Source: Picosynechococcus sp. PCC 7117 (GTDB taxonomy: Bacteria; Cyanobacteriota; Cyanobacteriia; Cyanobacteriales; MRBY01). Taken from it: a stretch of 64,000 nt of DNA. Below the pieces are notes generated by a model. That model saw nothing but the letters and a program-made list of their open reading frames with translations. It made no database searches and was not told where the DNA came from. This document shows, in pieces, positions 8,906 to 18,471 of the stretch. The DNA is taken from positions 1,550,001 to 1,614,000 of the forward strand of contig NZ_CP016477.1 in assembly GCF_001693275.1 (NCBI RefSeq), in the 5' to 3' direction. Position numbers and translations under genes: made by a program. The stretch's first letter is position 1. Every line of letters begins with the position of its first letter.

Positions 8906-9649
8906 TTAATTTTCTAATTGTGGGAGATAATGGGCTAAAAATTGGGCGAGATAGGCAAACCACTGCCAATAATGATGGCCTTGGGTGGGATTTTCACGGA
9001 GAAAATAAAATAGAGGGCAACGGCGCTGTACTTCCCAGAGAGTTTGTTCGAGGGCGGCAAAAAAGTGAGGTTTGGGTGAGCGATGGAAACTCCCTAGGGC
9101 GCAACGGGCGATCGCCTCTAGGAGAGCTTGCTCCCAGGCGGGCAAAAGAGTTTTTTCAAAATTCCATTGGGGCGTATCAGTGGTGTAGTCAGTGGCGAGG
9201 CAACTGAGGTCTTGGAAGCGTTGCTGTAGGTAATGACAAGAGAATAAAAGATCTGAGGGCAACTGAGGGAAAATCAGATTTTCTCGCTGTAATATTTGAT
9301 CTAGCCAGCGGCCGATCTCCGTCGGCATCAAAAAAAATTCTAACCAACCCTGGGGGGTGGCGATCGCCTCATAGGTGAATACCGCCGTTGCAGTTCGGTG
9401 TTTTGAATCTGATTGCGGCGTTGGGGCAGTGAGCCGAGCGAGATATGCCTGGGCAATGGTCTGGGGAGGCTGGTGGCTGTGGGCGGCCAATTTTAAGGCG
9501 ATCGCCGACCGAAAACCGATGCTTTGCCGTTGGAAACAGAGCTGGAGCGGAATTTCACTGGCGTTGGCAAGATCTTCCGCCTGGGCGAGGTGTACGCGAA
9601 GATCGTTGGTTAAATTGCCATCCTGGGTTATGACTGAAATGGACGCCAT
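8906..9649 (-). CDS. Conserved protein, possibly DALR/ArgRS-like
   Basis: A 247-residue soluble protein that I do not firmly recognise. It begins MASISVITQDGNLTND. The region IGFRSAIALKLAAHSHQPPQTIAQAYLARL is loosely like the N-terminal region of arginyl-tRNA synthetases. The C-terminal half is rich in aromatic and leucine residues (LFYFLREN, HYWQWFAYLAQFLAHYLPQ), which could be a DALR-type helical bundle. No HIGH or KMSKS motif is present, so it is not an active synthetase. It stands alone, divergent from a CRP/FNR regulator 145 bases away. The gene looks real; the function is a guess. Confidence 0.65.
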   Translation of the reverse strand: MASISVITQDGNLTNDLRVHLAQAEDLANASEIPLQLCFQRQSIGFRSAIALKLAAHSHQPPQTIAQAYLARLTAPTPQSDSKHRTATAVFTYEAIATPQGWLEFFLMPTEIGRWLDQILQRENLIFPQLPSDLLFSCHYLQQRFQDLSCLATDYTTDTPQWNFEKTLLPAWEQALLEAIARCALGSFHRSPKPHFFAALEQTLWEVQRRCPLFYFLRENPTQGHHYWQWFAYLAQFLAHYLPQLEN

Positions 9650-9794
9650 TGCAGCTTGCCTGGACTAGGAGGATCTTTTAGGATGATAGAGCTTTCCGCA
9701 GCTTTTGCCCGTATTAATGGCCCCTAAAACTGACCCAAGATCAGCTCACTCATATTCACTCTTTTTTTGCGTATTTTTGTGTATCTATTAAGTA

Positions 9795-10457
9795 ATGTCT
9801 CAGTTCTTTGCCCTTGACGAAATTAAGCCCCACTCGCCTTTAATCACAGAGTTTTTGCAAGAATGGGCGATCGCCCACTGTCGGAGTCGGACGTTTTTCC
9901 AGGAAGAAACCATTCCCACCCGACCCGGTTTGCTCTACTTTGTCACGAAAGGATTTGTGCGCCTTGAAAGTCGTCTCCGGCATTTCCAACCTTCCCTTTC
10001 CCTAGATGGGCAGCCGGTAATTTTGGCGTTTATTGGGGCCGATCAACCCATTGATATCTACCGCAGTTCGATGATCTCGTTCCAGGCGATCGCCCAGGTG
10101 GATCAAACAGAAGTCTTTTGGCTCTACTGGGAAGATCTCGACCAGTGGCCCACCCTAAAAAACAACGTATTACAAGCGCTCCGGCACCAGCAGCAACACC
10201 AGCGCCTAGAGCAGACCCTCCTGTGCCAACGTAAAACTATTGATCGGCTGTGGCTATACCTAGAAATGTTGGGGCGGACCCACGGCAACCCTTCCCCGGA
10301 AGGAATGATGATTCCATTTCCCCTCACCAGCAAGCAATTGTCTGAGGTTCTGGGGGCCACTCAGGTAACGGTCAATCGCCTCCTCAAACAACTCATGCAA
10401 GCGGATAAAATTCAACTCACCCAGGCGGATCGGTTTCAGGTTCGCCTCAGCCACTGA
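9795..10457 (+). CDS. CRP/FNR-family transcription regulator
   Basis: A 220-residue regulator. The N-terminal ~125 residues form a cNMP-type beta-roll (RPGLLYFVTKGFVRLES). The C-terminal winged helix (about 150-220) has the recognition region TSKQLSEVLGATQVTVNRLLKQL. There is no FNR cysteine cluster, and the phosphate-binding RxS motif of true cAMP receptors is not obvious, so the ligand is unknown. It is convergent with opcA (17-base gap), so it could monitor or control the adjacent pentose phosphate genes; that link is inference from position only. Confidence 0.88.
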   Translation: MSQFFALDEIKPHSPLITEFLQEWAIAHCRSRTFFQEETIPTRPGLLYFVTKGFVRLESRLRHFQPSLSLDGQPVILAFIGADQPIDIYRSSMISFQAIAQVDQTEVFWLYWEDLDQWPTLKNNVLQALRHQQQHQRLEQTLLCQRKTIDRLWLYLEMLGRTHGNPSPEGMMIPFPLTSKQLSEVLGATQVTVNRLLKQLMQADKIQLTQADRFQVRLSH

Positions 10458-10474
10458 CCATAAAATTGGAAGGG

Positions 10475-11809
10475 TTAAAGGGCGAGGATTTGACGCACCT
10501 GTTCCATGGTTTCGGTGTAGAGAACATCTTTGCCCCAGCGTTGGAGCTGTTGCCCCAGGAGATGCTCGGTTGCTTGATCGGCCAAGGGGGTGACCTGTTC
10601 AATGCGGCAGGATTGCGCACCACCACCCGATTCCATGTGCATACAGCCAGAGGTTTCTGAACAAATCACGGTGCAACAATCGGCATCAAGGTTATTGGAG
10701 GTGAGTTTGAGGCTCACGAGATCGCCGACGATATCCCCCACATCGGCCATGGGTAGACCTACTAGTTCAGCCGTAATTGCTTTTTTGTGGCGATCGCCAA
10801 AACGAATGCGGTGAATCTCATAATCCCCTGATTCCCGTTCGATGTCTGTCGGATTCCAGCCGAGGCGACTGGCGAGCCAGCCTAAAAACAAAATCGCTTG
10901 GGTGGCATTCCCTTTTTCGTAGTTGAGGGTCACATGGTCTACATCCCAGATGGCTTCCCGTCGTTCTGGGGGGTCAAAGGCAGCGGCGGTTAACTCTTGC
11001 CAAGCTGCTAAACGACTCCAATTGAGATCGGCGGTGTTGGTGCCCTGCTGCAACAGTTCGCACACAACCTTGAGATCCGCTTCGGCATCCCGGAAGCCAC
11101 TGGAATCGAGGATGAGGGTATCTGCTTCGGCCATCAACCGTTGAAAAAGGCCATAGTTGCTATCTGGCACTGCCTTCCACCAGATGAATTTTGGCAAATC
11201 CCGCACCATCAAAGCTGTAATTAGGCCCCCAATGCGCTCTAGGGCTGCCGCTGTGCCACTCAGGGTAATGTACTCGCAACAAACAAGGGTGCTACCGCCC
11301 CGTTTATTAATCGGACAATAGGCCGAGACCTGGGCGGAAACGCCTTCATCTTCACCGGTGGTGGGACAAAGGGTAATGATTCGACAGGGATTCGCAGCGG
11401 CGATCGCATCAGCAACCCCAGAACTACTCAGATCGGCTGAATAGGTCAACGGTTGACAGCCTTGGTCCTGACTCTGGCACTCCCACATTTCCCGGAGCTT
11501 CGCAAGTAATTCCGGTGAAATCTTACCGGTTTCCTCAAAACCATAGGCTTTTTGGGCAGCGCGAATCGCCGCCACCGTGCGCGAACCAGCGATCCCATCA
11601 ATTGGCCCCGAATAAAATCCTAAACTTGCCAACAATGCTTGGGAATCGTCCGGCTCATAGACCAAAAAACTAAAGGTGGTGGCCCGGGTGGCACTCATGC
11701 CCTCATCGGAGCGGTAATTTTGCCAGAGTTGTGCCAGTTCCGCTTCAATCTCCTCAATCGAGACATCCTTCGGAGCTTGCAAAGAAACAAGGGGTGCTGA
11801 AATAGTCAT
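10475..11809 (-). CDS. opcA: Glucose-6-phosphate dehydrogenase assembly protein OpcA
   Basis: OpcA (444 residues here) promotes oligomerisation and redox-dependent activation of glucose-6-phosphate dehydrogenase in cyanobacteria. The usual N-terminus is seen (VSIEEIEAELAQLW), then a peptidoglycan-binding-like helical region (ALLASLGFYSGPIDGIAGSRT), then the large OpcA domain with scattered cysteines (CPTTGED, CCEYI, ADCCTVICSETSGCMHME). It is the last gene of tal-zwf-opcA on this strand, 121 bases after zwf. Order and content match the conserved cyanobacterial cluster. Confidence 0.96.
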   Translation of the reverse strand: MTISAPLVSLQAPKDVSIEEIEAELAQLWQNYRSDEGMSATRATTFSFLVYEPDDSQALLASLGFYSGPIDGIAGSRTVAAIRAAQKAYGFEETGKISPELLAKLREMWECQSQDQGCQPLTYSADLSSSGVADAIAAANPCRIITLCPTTGEDEGVSAQVSAYCPINKRGGSTLVCCEYITLSGTAAALERIGGLITALMVRDLPKFIWWKAVPDSNYGLFQRLMAEADTLILDSSGFRDAEADLKVVCELLQQGTNTADLNWSRLAAWQELTAAAFDPPERREAIWDVDHVTLNYEKGNATQAILFLGWLASRLGWNPTDIERESGDYEIHRIRFGDRHKKAITAELVGLPMADVGDIVGDLVSLKLTSNNLDADCCTVICSETSGCMHMESGGGAQSCRIEQVTPLADQATEHLLGQQLQRWGKDVLYTETMEQVRQILAL

Positions 11810-11930
11810 AATTTTTCCAGAGATTGCTTAGAGAGTTTTTTGCAAAATTTGCGTGCGAAAAGAATTAAGAAATCAAAAATAAACAAACACTGAGAGCCGA
11901 TATTTGTTCCCTAAAATTGGAAATTCGCCT

Positions 11931-13460
11931 CTACAACCGACGCCAACGGCGACCATCCCGATTAATCAAAAATTCCGCTTCTGTCGGTTCCCAAGTCCCC
12001 GCCTCATATTGGGGCACATTGCTAGGATCCGCTGGCCCATCCCACGCCGCTAGAGCTGGTGTCACCACGCGCCAAGCCTCCTCCACCTCATCGGCCCGGG
12101 TAAAGAGAGTTTGATCACCGACCATACAATCCAAAAGCAGTCGGGTGTAAGCATCCTGGGTAGCCATGGCAAAGGATGTTCCATAGCTAAAATCCATATC
12201 CACGCTGCGGGTTCTAATATCTGCGCCGGGCATCTTGGCCTCAAAGCGTAGGGAAATGCCCTCATTGGGTTGAATCCGCAGGGCCAGGGTATTGGGATTC
12301 GCCTGTTTTGCTGCCGATGGGAAGATCGCCAGGGGCACCTGCTTAAATTGAATCGCAATTTCTGAAACTTTCTTGGGCAAACGCTTACCGGTACGCAGAT
12401 AGAAAGGTACCCCTTGCCAGCGCCAATTATCTACCATAAATTTCATCGCCACATAGGTGGGCGTCGTTGATTCGGGATTGACGCCGGATTCTTCCCGGTA
12501 ACCGGGAATGGGTTTGCCTTTCATCCAACCTGCTTTGTATTGTCCTCGAATCGCTGATTTATCAAGATTATGGATATCGGCGAGGTGGGTAGCCTGTAAT
12601 ACCTTGGTTTTTTCGCTGCGAATACTGTCGGCATTTAGAGCATTGGGCGCTTCCATCGCCGTTAAACAAAACAGTTGCATCAGGTGATTTTGCAACATAT
12701 CCCGCAGGGCGCCGGAGGTTTCGTAATAACCTGCACGATCTTCGACACCCACCGTCTCGGCGACGGTAATTTGCACGTGATCGACGTAATGGCGATTCCA
12801 GAGGGGTTCAAAGATGGCGTTGGCAAAGCGAAAGACCAACAGGTTTTGGACAGTTTCTTTACCGAGGTAGTGGTCGATGCGATAAACCTGTTCTTCGCGG
12901 CAGACATTTTTAACGACATTATTTAAAACTTGGGCGGAACTGAGATCTTTGCCAAAAGGTTTCTCAATGACGAGGCGGTGCTTGAGGGGATCATTGAGCA
13001 TCCCAGCCGCCCCCAGATTTTTGATGCCAGGCGGGAAAAATTTCGGAGAGACCGCAAGGTAAAAGACACGATTACCCCTGGTACCTCGTTTTTGATCGAG
13101 TTCGTCTAAAAAGGTTTTAAGTTTCTGGTAACTGTCGGGGTCGTCCATATTGCCGGAACAATAAAAAAGCCCTTCGGCAAAGTTGTTCCAGAGGTCTTCG
13201 CTGCCGATGCCGTCGGAAAATTCCTCAATGCCCTGGCGCATTTGTTCGCGGAAGTAATCGTGGCTCCAGTCCCGCCGAGCGACACCGACGATGGTGATCT
13301 CCGGTGGCAATAAATTATCTTTTTTGAGGGCGTAGAGGGAGGGAACGAGTTTACGCTGGGTGAGATCGCCGGAAGCACCAAAGATAACGATGATCAGGGG
13401 GTCTGGGGTGCGTTCTTGGCGGAGTCCGACTCTGAGGGGATTTTCTTGTAAGGCAACCAT
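11931..13460 (-). CDS. zwf: Glucose-6-phosphate 1-dehydrogenase
   Basis: Oxidises glucose 6-phosphate to 6-phosphogluconolactone with NADP+, the entry step of the oxidative pentose phosphate pathway and the main dark NADPH source in cyanobacteria. Its 509 residues show the nucleotide-binding [18 protein letters not shown] near residue 25, the catalytic [13 protein letters not shown], and EKPFG. The C-terminus ([17 protein letters not shown]) is typical. It lies between tal and opcA. In this lineage the enzyme is redox-regulated through thioredoxin and OpcA (family knowledge). Confidence 0.97.
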   Translation of the reverse strand: MVALQENPLRVGLRQERTPDPLIIVIFGASGDLTQRKLVPSLYALKKDNLLPPEITIVGVARRDWSHDYFREQMRQGIEEFSDGIGSEDLWNNFAEGLFYCSGNMDDPDSYQKLKTFLDELDQKRGTRGNRVFYLAVSPKFFPPGIKNLGAAGMLNDPLKHRLVIEKPFGKDLSSAQVLNNVVKNVCREEQVYRIDHYLGKETVQNLLVFRFANAIFEPLWNRHYVDHVQITVAETVGVEDRAGYYETSGALRDMLQNHLMQLFCLTAMEAPNALNADSIRSEKTKVLQATHLADIHNLDKSAIRGQYKAGWMKGKPIPGYREESGVNPESTTPTYVAMKFMVDNWRWQGVPFYLRTGKRLPKKVSEIAIQFKQVPLAIFPSAAKQANPNTLALRIQPNEGISLRFEAKMPGADIRTRSVDMDFSYGTSFAMATQDAYTRLLLDCMVGDQTLFTRADEVEEAWRVVTPALAAWDGPADPSNVPQYEAGTWEPTEAEFLINRDGRRWRRL

Positions 13461-13500
13461 AGGGCTGGGTTTGAAGGAGCAATGGGGTAATCAGAAAGGG

Positions 13501-13552
13501 ATTTTTGACATCTCCCTAAAATCCCCTATGGAGGAGACTTTAGGGGGGGGTT
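13501..13552. repeat. Intergenic inverted repeat of the cyanobacterial CCCTAAA type
   Basis: Between tal and zwf the sequence CCCTAAA (13514-13520) is matched by TTTAGGG (13539-13545) inside a C-rich/G-rich context ending in a run of eight Gs. This resembles the dispersed AAATCCCC...GGGGACTTTAGGGGG palindromes scattered through cyanobacterial spacers. In the minus-strand transcript it would fold between two cistrons and could tune zwf expression relative to tal. There is no T-run on that strand, so it is not a classic terminator. Confidence 0.55.
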
Positions 13553-13554
13553 GG

Positions 13555-14700
13555 TTAGACAGTGGCCAATTGTTTGACTTTGGTTTCGAGGGAGTCCATG
13601 AGGGATTCGAAGGGCTTGATGAATTTTTCGATCCCTTCTTCGAGGAGTTCGGCCATTACAGCGTCAAGATCGATCGCCACATCTGCGTCACCGAGGGCGG
13701 CAATGATTTGTTTGGCTTGGGCGACGTTGGCAGTAATGCGGTTGGCGGGGTCGCAGTGGTCGGCACAGGCTTCGATGGTGTCGGGGGGCAGGGTATTGAC
13801 GGTGTCAGCGCCGACGAGTTCATCGACATACATCACGTCACTGTAGTCAGGATTTTTCGTGCCGGTGCTGGCCCAGAGGAGTCGTTGGGGTTTCGCGCCT
13901 TTTGCGGCGAGGGCTTGCCAACGGTCGCTACTGAAAATCTCAAGGTAATGTTGGTAGGCAATTTTCGCGTTGGCGATCGCCACTTTTCCTTTAAGACCGA
14001 TCAGCTTGCTGGCGACATCTTCGTTGACCCCGGATTTAATTTTGGCATCGAGTTGATTGTCGATGTTGACGTCAATGCGGCTGAGGAAAAAGCTGGCAAC
14101 GGAGGCAATGTTGCTGATATCTTCCCCGGCAGCGGCGCGTTTTTCGAGTCCTTCGATGTAGGCCCAAGCGGTGTCGATGTAGGCTTGTACAGAAAATAGC
14201 AGGGTGACGTTGACGTTAATCCCTTCGGCGATCGCCTTGGTGACGGCGGGCAAGCCTTCGGGGGTACCGGGGATTTTGATCATTACGTTGGGACGACCAA
14301 TTTCCTTGAAATAGCGGCGGGCTTCTTTGATCGTGCTTTCGGTGTCTTTGGCAATGTTGGGGGGAACTTCGATGCTCACATAGCCATCGAGGGCGTCGGT
14401 TTTTTCGTAGACCCCCGCAAAAATATCGCAGGCGTTACCGATATCCTCAAACACAATGGATTCGTAGATTTCGAGGGTGGATTTTCCGGCCGCAATGCCC
14501 TGCTTGATCGCCTCGTCGTAAATTTCGTTGCCGGCGATCGCCTTTTCAAAAATTGCTGGATTAGAGGTAATCCCATGGATCCCCCGACTGTCGATCAATT
14601 GTGCCAATTCCCCAGAGGTGATTAAATCCCGACTGAGGTTATCCATCCAGATACTTTGACCATAGTCTTCAATATCAATAATCGGGTTTGCGGTAGCCAT
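13555..14700 (-). CDS. tal: Transaldolase
   Basis: Transfers a dihydroxyacetone unit between sedoheptulose 7-phosphate and erythrose 4-phosphate donors and acceptors in the pentose phosphate pathway. The 381-residue length matches the long cyanobacterial/actinobacterial type. Visible motifs are IHGITSNPAIFEKAI near the N-terminus, the lysine region NVMIKIPGTPEGLPA (Schiff-base Lys), VNVTLLFSVQAY, and ASTGTKNPDYSDVMYVDELVG. It is the first gene of the minus-strand tal-zwf-opcA group, with a 437-base leader region upstream. Confidence 0.96.
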   Translation of the reverse strand: MATANPIIDIEDYGQSIWMDNLSRDLITSGELAQLIDSRGIHGITSNPAIFEKAIAGNEIYDEAIKQGIAAGKSTLEIYESIVFEDIGNACDIFAGVYEKTDALDGYVSIEVPPNIAKDTESTIKEARRYFKEIGRPNVMIKIPGTPEGLPAVTKAIAEGINVNVTLLFSVQAYIDTAWAYIEGLEKRAAAGEDISNIASVASFFLSRIDVNIDNQLDAKIKSGVNEDVASKLIGLKGKVAIANAKIAYQHYLEIFSSDRWQALAAKGAKPQRLLWASTGTKNPDYSDVMYVDELVGADTVNTLPPDTIEACADHCDPANRITANVAQAKQIIAALGDADVAIDLDAVMAELLEEGIEKFIKPFESLMDSLETKVKQLATV

Positions 14701-15137
14701 AGGTCATTACTCCTTTTGTGTGCGGCGATCGCCCCCAAGCAGTGGGTATTAATGTTTTGACACAGTGCGTGGGGGCACTACTCTCAACTTACAAGATCTT
14801 TTTAAAAGTGGCCGGGGATTGTTGAGGAAGTTTTCACTTTTTGAAAAAAATCTTGACCTGATTTGTGAGGATTACCTCACCTCAAGGGCCGGGGTCTGGA
14901 TTACCGGGACGAAAGAATTATTTTAAAGGCTGTTTTTAAACAGGTTAAATTTTCCCTAAAGCGCTGCTTTGCTCAGTGTTGTGACCATAGAAAAGCTCTT
15001 TTTGGCGGCTAATCTCTCCCAACCCTTGGCATTTCTTAAACAAATATAAAATTACGTCTCCAGTGAAAATTTTTCTTTAGAAAAAAACATTAAAACTTAA
15101 GATTTCACCACCTTGATTTTCGCTAGCTAAAAAATGC
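14701..15137. other. Spacer upstream of tal, promoter region
   Basis: No coding frame is credible here. One HIP1 site lies close to the tal start. The spacer must hold the tal promoter and the 3' end of the divergently placed but same-strand adaptor gene's transcript. The part around 15040-15110 is AT-rich. The only clear element is the inverted repeat listed separately at 14865-14880. Confidence 0.6.
14865..14880. promoter_or_regulatory. Inverted repeat GTGAGG-ATTA-CCTCAC, possible operator
   Basis: Perfect 6-base arms with a 4-base spacer, about 165 bases upstream of the tal ATG, in non-coding DNA. The spacing suits a dimeric DNA-binding protein or a short hairpin. No known cyanobacterial consensus (NtcA GTA-N8-TAC, LexA, Fur) fits exactly. 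Confidence 0.35.
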
Positions 15138-16520
15138 CTATTGGAAGGGTTGGATCTCGATGGCGTCCCCGTCTTTAAGATAGGGGGCTCCTTTTACCAC
15201 CAGGCGATCGCCCGCTTGCAACCCCCCTAACACTTCGATCTGGTCATTGTCTAAAAGCTCCCCAAGTTGGACAGTTACGGCGGTAACAGTGTCGTCCGCA
15301 TTCACCCGGAAAACCGTTGCTTGCTCGCCATCCTGGGGAATCACAGCCTCCGTGGGCACCCCTAAACCCTGGGCCTGGGCCAGAATGATATTGCCCCGCA
15401 AAAACATCCCTGGCTTGAGGTCTGTCCCTGGGGGCAAACTAATTTTTAGGGTCGCCTGGCGGGATTGTCGGTCAACGGTGGGGACAATCTCTTGGATCTG
15501 CCCCGTGAGCTGAAGATTGGGATCGCGATCGCTGGTAATTTCAACGGTTTGACCAATTTCGACCTGATTCAGTTGGGTTTCGGGAATGTTTGCTTCGAGT
15601 TCTAATTGCCCTGCTTCTAAAAGATTAAATAACGGCTCATTGGCGGTACTGAGATCACCGAGTTGGGCGAATTTTTCGAGGATTTTACCGGAGCGCGGTG
15701 CCCGGACTTGGGTCTCCCGCAACCGGGTGGTCACTAGGCTAACCTGGGCCTGGGCCTGTTGTAGTTGGGCTTCTGCCTGGGCCAGGGTTTCGAGGCGGGG
15801 GCCACGGCGCAATTCTTGCAAGCGTTGTTCGGCTTCCCGTAATGTGGCCTGATTTTGACTGACACTGGCGGCGGCACCATCGCGACGGGTGCGGGTCTCA
15901 TCGAGGGTATCGGCGGCGATCGCCCCAGCTTCAAATAATTCTTGGTTCCGTTGTAGGCGTTGTTCGCTCAGTTGGAGATCTGCTTGGCTCCGACCCAGGG
16001 CAGCCCTGGCTTGGTTCACTTGTTCCTGGGCACGGGCAAGTTCTTCGGAGCGGGCTCCGGCTCTGAGTTCGGCGAGGCGGGCTTGGGCTTGGGCGACCTG
16101 GGCTTGGGCTTGACGGAGTTCTGCCTGGAGGGTGGCATTATCCAATTGGGCCAGCAGTTGACCGGCTTGGACATTGTCCCCTTCATCCACCAGGAGATTA
16201 GTAATCTGGAGACCCGAACGGGCTGCCGTAACCGCCACAATCTCAGCAGGGGTAACGGTGCCCACAATTGCCATGGTTTTGGCGATCGCCTGGGGTTCGA
16301 GGGTCAAGGTCGTGACAGCTCGCCCAGGGGCTTGATTGGGATTTGTCGTTGGGGCGGATGAGGTTTCTTCCGGTTGGGAGCTGGAAAATTGCCCCCCCAC
16401 ATAGGTGGCGATCGCCCCGATCAAAATTCCGACCACCAAACCAAGCCAGGGTAGCCGCTTCGATTGAGAGGCGATCGCTGGATTATCAGTCGGATCCGGT
16501 TTCGGGGCGAGTTGGGTCAC
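15138..16520 (-). CDS. RND/ABC efflux periplasmic adaptor (HlyD/AcrA family)
   Basis: A membrane-fusion protein linking an inner-membrane pump to an outer-membrane channel. After a short cytoplasmic N-terminus a single anchor helix (LGLVVGILIGAIATYVGG) leads to the lipoyl/barrel domain (IVAVTAARSGLQITNLLVDEGDNVQAG). A long Gln/Ala/Arg-rich coiled-coil hairpin (about 130-270) follows, then the second lipoyl half (VRAPRSGKILEKFAQLGD) and the C-terminal beta-barrel. The frame extends to 16616, but the extra residues (SGESHQISPKFFKIII) are unlike the family. A GTG at 16520 (VTQLAPKPDPTDN) is the better start, giving about 460 residues. No pump gene is adjacent. Confidence 0.88.
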   Translation of the reverse strand: MTQLAPKPDPTDNPAIASQSKRLPWLGLVVGILIGAIATYVGGQFSSSQPEETSSAPTTNPNQAPGRAVTTLTLEPQAIAKTMAIVGTVTPAEIVAVTAARSGLQITNLLVDEGDNVQAGQLLAQLDNATLQAELRQAQAQVAQAQARLAELRAGARSEELARAQEQVNQARAALGRSQADLQLSEQRLQRNQELFEAGAIAADTLDETRTRRDGAAASVSQNQATLREAEQRLQELRRGPRLETLAQAEAQLQQAQAQVSLVTTRLRETQVRAPRSGKILEKFAQLGDLSTANEPLFNLLEAGQLELEANIPETQLNQVEIGQTVEITSDRDPNLQLTGQIQEIVPTVDRQSRQATLKISLPPGTDLKPGMFLRGNIILAQAQGLGVPTEAVIPQDGEQATVFRVNADDTVTAVTVQLGELLDNDQIEVLGGLQAGDRLVVKGAPYLKDGDAIEIQPFQ

Positions 16521-16696
16521 GATGGGATATTTGTAATATTGCTTAATAATTATCTTAAAAAATTTTGGGCTGATTTGGTGGCTTTCGCCAGAAGTCCCTG
16601 GCAACTTGGGTGACAACCTACCCCGAAAGTTACAGCTACGGCCCCCGTCCGCCGAAAAGGAGTGTCAAAATATAAACATTGTCTTAAATTTTCTCC

Positions 16697-17323
16697 ATGA
16701 CCCTTGAGTTGATTTCCCTAGAAACCCTGCAAACCCTCGTCACAGAATATGGCTATTGGTCTGTTTTTATCGGCATCGGCCTGGAAAATATGGGCATCCC
16801 CCTCCCCGGAGAAGCGTTAACCCTGCTGGGGGGCTTTTTTGCCGGGAGTGGCGAGCTGCAATACCGCTGGGTTTTGTGTGGGGCGATCGCCGGATCATTC
16901 ATCGGCAATAATATCGGCTACCTAGCAGGGAAGTGGGGTGGGTTGCCGTTGCTCCAGAAAGTGGCCCATTTTTTTAAAATTAGTGACGAAAAGCTCGCCG
17001 AAACTAAACAAAAGTTTTTAGAAAATGCCCCTAAAGCTGTTTTTATTGGTCGGTTTATCACCTTTTTTCGGATTTTTGCCGCTCCCTTCGCCGGCATTGT
17101 GGGGATGGCCTGGCCGATCTTTCTGCTGTGCAATTTAGCGGGGGCGATCGCCTGGGGAACAGTGACGGTGACACTCCCCTATTTTCTCGGACGCATTATG
17201 CCCCTGGCGGATGTGTTGCGGTTCATGGCGAAATTCGGTCTCCTTGTTTTTGCCCTCGTCGCGGCCTGGATTATTGTTCCCCTGTGGTTGGAGTATCACC
17301 CCCGCAACCAACCAGAAAAATAA
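16697..17323 (+). CDS. DedA/VTT-domain membrane protein
   Basis: A 208-residue integral membrane protein of the DedA family, now linked to undecaprenyl-phosphate or phospholipid flipping (family knowledge). It shows the N-terminal VFIGIGLENMGIPLPGE motif with the conserved E and P-GE, a GxxxG-rich reentrant segment (GSFIGNNIGYLAGKWGG), and FIGRFITFFRIFAAPFAGIVGM with the conserved R. Several membrane helices follow. It is transcribed alone, 177 bases from the divergent adaptor gene's likely start. Confidence 0.92.
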   Translation: MTLELISLETLQTLVTEYGYWSVFIGIGLENMGIPLPGEALTLLGGFFAGSGELQYRWVLCGAIAGSFIGNNIGYLAGKWGGLPLLQKVAHFFKISDEKLAETKQKFLENAPKAVFIGRFITFFRIFAAPFAGIVGMAWPIFLLCNLAGAIAWGTVTVTLPYFLGRIMPLADVLRFMAKFGLLVFALVAAWIIVPLWLEYHPRNQPEK

Positions 17324-17432
17324 GCCGCGATAAGCAAGTTTTCGCGTTTACCCCAGCAAGCCGCAATCTGACCGGATTAATTAGCAGAAAAATTGCGCGC
17401 TAGTCACCCCTAATGATTCAGTGGATAGTCTC

Positions 17433-18431
17433 TTAGCTCAACGCACCACCACAACTCGAGCCACTTCCCGCTGTGCAACCATAGCAATAGGGTTTCGTCG
17501 CCACCGTTTCAATGATATCTAAAGATTCTGCCTCTAGGAGGTGCCGCACCGTTACCGGTTGGCCGTCGGGAGTGCGGGCTGGTAGAGCTTCCATCTGGTT
17601 AAAATCACAATCGAAAATATTGCCTTCATAATCCACAGAAAGCTGACTACGACACATGAGATTAGGCACTGTCGTCCCGTTGTGATGTGCCGCCAAAAAG
17701 CTGAGATAGGGTTTATAGAGCGCATGGGCCTGGAGATAATTTTTTACGCGGCCAATGGGTAAATTTGTGATCGTAAACAGGTGATTAAACTGAATTTGAA
17801 AATGGCGTGCTAAATAAGCTTTGTAATCCTGCTCTAGGTTCGCTTGATTGGGCGTGAGGGAAAAGTCTTGGTTCCGGGGCACGGGCGGATTGTAAACCAA
17901 ATCCAAGACTAGGGCGGGATCTCGGCCATAACCCAAGGCATTTAATCGTTGTAGGGCCGCAATACAATCTTGGTACACTCCCGCACCCCGTTGGCGATCG
18001 ACGTTATCTTCTAAATAACAGGGCAGGGACGCGACTACCCGGACCTGATTTTCCGCAAAATAGGCGGGTAAATCTTCGTACCCAGGCACGAAAAAAATGG
18101 TTAGGTTTGAGCGCACAATCACATCTTTCTCTGTTTCCCGTGCTGCAGCCACCAGTTGCCTAAACCCATCGTGCATTTCCGGCGCTCCCCCCGTGAGATC
18201 CACCGTTTGAATTTGGGGGAAGGTGCGAATTAGTTGGATCAATTGGGCACAAATCTCTGGGCTGAGTGCCTCGGTACGCTTCGGGCCGGCCTCAACGTGG
18301 CAATGGGTGCAGGCGAGGTTACATTTTTTGCCGAGGTTAATTTGGAGAGTGCTGATGGGGGTTTTGCTTAGGGGTTGACCCAAGGTTTTCTGAAAAGCTG
18401 GGATTGCAGTTTGGGTTGGGGTTTGAACCAT
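17433..18431 (-). CDS. arsS: Arsenosugar biosynthesis radical SAM protein ArsS
   Basis: A radical SAM enzyme that adds a 5'-deoxyadenosyl group to dimethylarsenite on the way to arsenosugars. The cluster motif is LGKKCNLACTHCHVEAGP (CxxxCxxC), and the typical C-terminus PYCYGCTAGSGSSCGGA carries a cysteine where some homologues have selenocysteine. The frame opens with a TTG at 18470, but the ATG at 18431 (MVQTPTQT) is preferred. It follows arsM by about 40 bases on the same strand, and the pair forms the known arsM-arsS module. About 332 residues, apparently complete. Confidence 0.93.
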   Translation of the reverse strand: MVQTPTQTAIPAFQKTLGQPLSKTPISTLQINLGKKCNLACTHCHVEAGPKRTEALSPEICAQLIQLIRTFPQIQTVDLTGGAPEMHDGFRQLVAAARETEKDVIVRSNLTIFFVPGYEDLPAYFAENQVRVVASLPCYLEDNVDRQRGAGVYQDCIAALQRLNALGYGRDPALVLDLVYNPPVPRNQDFSLTPNQANLEQDYKAYLARHFQIQFNHLFTITNLPIGRVKNYLQAHALYKPYLSFLAAHHNGTTVPNLMCRSQLSVDYEGNIFDCDFNQMEALPARTPDGQPVTVRHLLEAESLDIIETVATKPYCYGCTAGSGSSCGGALS

Positions 18432-18471
18432 GGTGATTGGGATAACAGAACAGGGATGAGTTTTGAGCAAT

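Noticed and set aside
13360-14199. 279-residue plus-strand frame over the tal gene
   Set aside because: It is the reverse-frame shadow of the transaldolase and zwf start; composition is glycine/phenylalanine-biased with no domain.
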